DNA of 39,732 nt, taken from assembly GCA_003136895.1 (NCBI GenBank), contig PLDY01000012.1, forward strand, positions 1 to 39,732, written 5' to 3'. Numbering within the stretch: the stretch's first letter is position 1; every line of letters begins with the position of its first letter. The DNA is from Candidatus Erabacter solicola (GTDB lineage: Bacteria; Vulcanimicrobiota; Vulcanimicrobiia; Vulcanimicrobiales; Vulcanimicrobiaceae). Below, piece by piece: positions 38,466-39,732 of the stretch. Below the pieces are notes generated by a model that was given only the letters and a program-made list of their open reading frames with translations, did no database searches and was not told where the DNA came from. The position numbers and the translations under genes were made by a program.

Positions 38466-39037
38466 CGCGGGCTAGGCGACGGCGTCGCCAGCGTCTGGCC
38501 GAGGTCGATCGTTTGCCGGGTGACCTGGATCAGTCCTCCGGTCGCCGTACTGTAGAGAATGCGTTCGACGACCTTATAACTCGGGCAGCAGGGCAAGTCT
38601 TTCTTCGCGTACAGCGGCGCGGTCACGAAGAGATGGCCGTCGTGAACGGAGACTTCCAGCGTGCCGGCCTTTGAATCGACGGCGCCGACGTACTCGGGCG
38701 CACCGCCCGTCGAGCGGTAGACGAGCGCCGTGTAGATGCGCCCGTTGCGCTCGGTATCGAGGGGCACCGCCAAGAGCCAATCGCCGTCGATCGTCTGCCC
38801 CGATGTCGCCCGATCGACGCGCACGAACCCGCCGTACTTCATATCGGCCACGTTGACATAGATCTTGCTGCCCGTCGTGAGGGCGGCGTCGCGCGTCACG
38901 CCCGGCGTGGTCACGACCAGATGCGTCAGATCGAGATTCGCGAACGGCGAGACGGGCTCGGCTGCGAGCGGCGCGGCGAAACCGAGCGCGGCAGATGCTG
39001 CGAGTAAAAAAGCCGTTCTCCGGGAAAAGATTGCCAC
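38462..39037 (-). CDS. Secreted protein of unknown function
   Basis: A 191-residue protein with an export signal: [20 protein letters not shown], then APLAAEPVS. The pair of arginines with a following Phe-Leu-Leu resembles a Tat signal (one residue off consensus); Sec export is equally possible. The mature part has [32 protein letters not shown], and a Cys-Cys pair in [14 protein letters not shown] near residue 150. No family was recognised. The start is GTG at 39037, preceded by AAAGGA at 6 nt. The stop codon overlaps that of the convergent SelB-like frame (38462-38465). It diverges from clpB across 59 bp. Confidence 0.65.
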   Translation of the reverse strand: MAIFSRRTAFLLAASAALGFAAPLAAEPVSPFANLDLTHLVVTTPGVTRDAALTTGSKIYVNVADMKYGGFVRVDRATSGQTIDGDWLLAVPLDTERNGRIYTALVYRSTGGAPEYVGAVDSKAGTLEVSVHDGHLFVTAPLYAKKDLPCCPSYKVVERILYSTATGGLIQVTRQTIDLGQTLATPSPSPR

Positions 39038-39096
39038 CGCTGGTCCTTTTTCTCTGCAACGAAACTGGCCTTCCCGCGTGTTGTAATAGGTCGAAC

Positions 39097-39732
39097 ATGA
39101 ATAGCGAAAAGATGACCGAACGCGTCCGGGAGGCGCTCAATGCCGCCTACGCCCGCGCCCTGCGCGAGCGCAATTCGAGCGTAGAGCCCGAGCACGTCCT
39201 GGCGGCGCTCCTCGAGCAAGACCAAGGGATCGTCCCGGCTTTGCTGGCTAAGGCCGGGGTCGATGTGCCGGCGCTCGAACGCCGCGCCGGCGAACTGATA
39301 GGCGGCCTCCCACGCCTCTCGGGCAGCGGCGACGTGCAGCCCCAATTCTCCGCGCGCGCCAGCCGCGAACTCGTGCAGGCCGGTGACGAGGCGAGCAAGC
39401 TGACCGACGACTACGTTTCGGTCGAGCATCTTTTCCTCGCGCTGCTCGACGATAGCGGTCCGGCTGGAAAGTTGCTGCGCGAAAATAAGGTCACACGCGA
39501 TCGCGTACTTGCCGCGTTGCGTGACGTGCGCGGCAATCAGCGCGTTACGACCCAGAATCCCGAGGGCACGTATCAGTCGCTCGAGCGCTACGGTCAAGAT
39601 CTCACGCGCGCCGCCGAGGCCGGCAAACTCGATCCCGTGATCGGGCGCGACGACGAAATTCGCCGGGTCGTCCAAGTACTCTCGCGCCGCACCAAGAATA
39701 ATCCGGTCTTGATCGGCGAGCCGGGCGTCGGC
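39097..39732 (+). CDS. clpB: ClpB-type AAA+ chaperone (3' end beyond window)
   Basis: The frame from ATG 39097 runs to the window edge (212 codons, no stop). Residues 1-145 form the double Clp-N domain ([17 protein letters not shown] and [20 protein letters not shown], then [20 protein letters not shown]). Next comes the linker into the first AAA+ module, [20 protein letters not shown] and [20 protein letters not shown], then [16 protein letters not shown], the start of Walker A, where the sequence ends. The segment [12 protein letters not shown] is typical of ClpB, the disaggregase working with DnaK, and less so of ClpC or ClpA. ClpB is normally heat induced; no CIRCE element was seen upstream. 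TGTAAT, 9 nt before the ATG, could be a -10 with a very short leader. Confidence 0.9.
   Translation, partial: MNSEKMTERVREALNAAYARALRERNSSVEPEHVLAALLEQDQGIVPALLAKAGVDVPALERRAGELIGGLPRLSGSGDVQPQFSARASRELVQAGDEASKLTDDYVSVEHLFLALLDDSGPAGKLLRENKVTRDRVLAALRDVRGNQRVTTQNPEGTYQSLERYGQDLTRAAEAGKLDPVIGRDDEIRRVVQVLSRRTKNNPVLIGEPGVG

Noticed and set aside
39038-39096. Heat-shock operator (CIRCE) upstream of clpB
   Set aside because: No TTAGCACTC/GAGTGCTAA repeat or close variant is present.

Overview
The window is 39.7 kb of GC-rich (roughly two-thirds G+C), gene-dense bacterial chromosome. It holds 40 protein-coding genes or gene fragments, very short spacers, many stop/start overlaps (ATGA, GTGA, TAATG) and frequent GTG/TTG starts. 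No rRNA, tRNA, CRISPR array, insertion sequence or intact prophage was seen. The gene complement (LeuRS, GyrA, ComEC, ComEA, tsaE-tsaB-rimI, yqeK-rsfS, ClpB, a bacterial SUI1 protein, membrane urate oxidase) and the coding style suggest an aerobic, soil-type lineage such as Candidatus Eremiobacterota (WPS-2) or a near relative. That placement is inference from gene content, not from a marker-gene tree.

Layout. 1-2.6 kb: minus-strand run of a DUF1232 membrane protein, two secreted proteins of unknown role, a DsbA-like thiol protein and a YciH/SUI1 protein. 2.7-6.2 kb: exported WD40-type beta-propeller protein overlapping a MatB-like acyl-CoA ligase. 6.4-10.2 kb: translationally coupled MacA/MacB-type export operon. 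10.2-13.8 kb: RhlE-type RNA helicase, ABC-F ribosome ATPase and a DUF1003 membrane protein. 13.8-15 kb: decayed Fic gene remnant, then a strong sigma70-type promoter with a 13-bp palindrome in front of a membrane protein and winged-helix regulator pair. 15-20.4 kb: catabolic accessory genes, including a secreted BAAT/thioesterase-like hydrolase, a fumarylacetoacetate-hydrolase family enzyme, a PuuD urate oxidase/HIU hydrolase pair, a PhyH dioxygenase, a 4-TM protein and a metallothionein-like peptide. 20.5-23 kb: a retropepsin-PDZ lipoprotein divergent from an unknown secreted protein. 22.9-30.2 kb: comEC, an NAD-dependent epimerase coupled to 3-hydroxybutyrate dehydrogenase, leuS and comEA. 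30.3-34 kb: a TPM-domain protein and the tightly overlapping operon tsaE-tsaB-rimI-yqeK-rsfS-small membrane protein. 34.2-39.7 kb: gyrA, a secreted protein, thioredoxin, an orphan SelB C-terminal winged-helix protein, another secreted protein and the 5' end of clpB.

How they work together. ComEC and ComEA both serve DNA uptake although they lie about 4 kb apart on opposite strands. TsaE and TsaB make t6A in tRNA, and RimI is the usual neighbour acetyltransferase. PuuD and HIU hydrolase carry out consecutive steps of urate breakdown. The adaptor, ATPase and permease form one exporter.

Items most worth a second look are: (1) a SelB C-terminal region with no GTPase half and no normal start codon, directly after trx; (2) two probable CTG starts, each with a good Shine-Dalgarno, in the tsa/rsfS operon; (3) the palindromic operator at 14065-14097; (4) three genes whose -10 hexamer lies exactly 6 nt before the start codon, implying leaderless mRNAs; (5) strong enrichment of the octamer GCGATCGC; (6) the Fic remnant.
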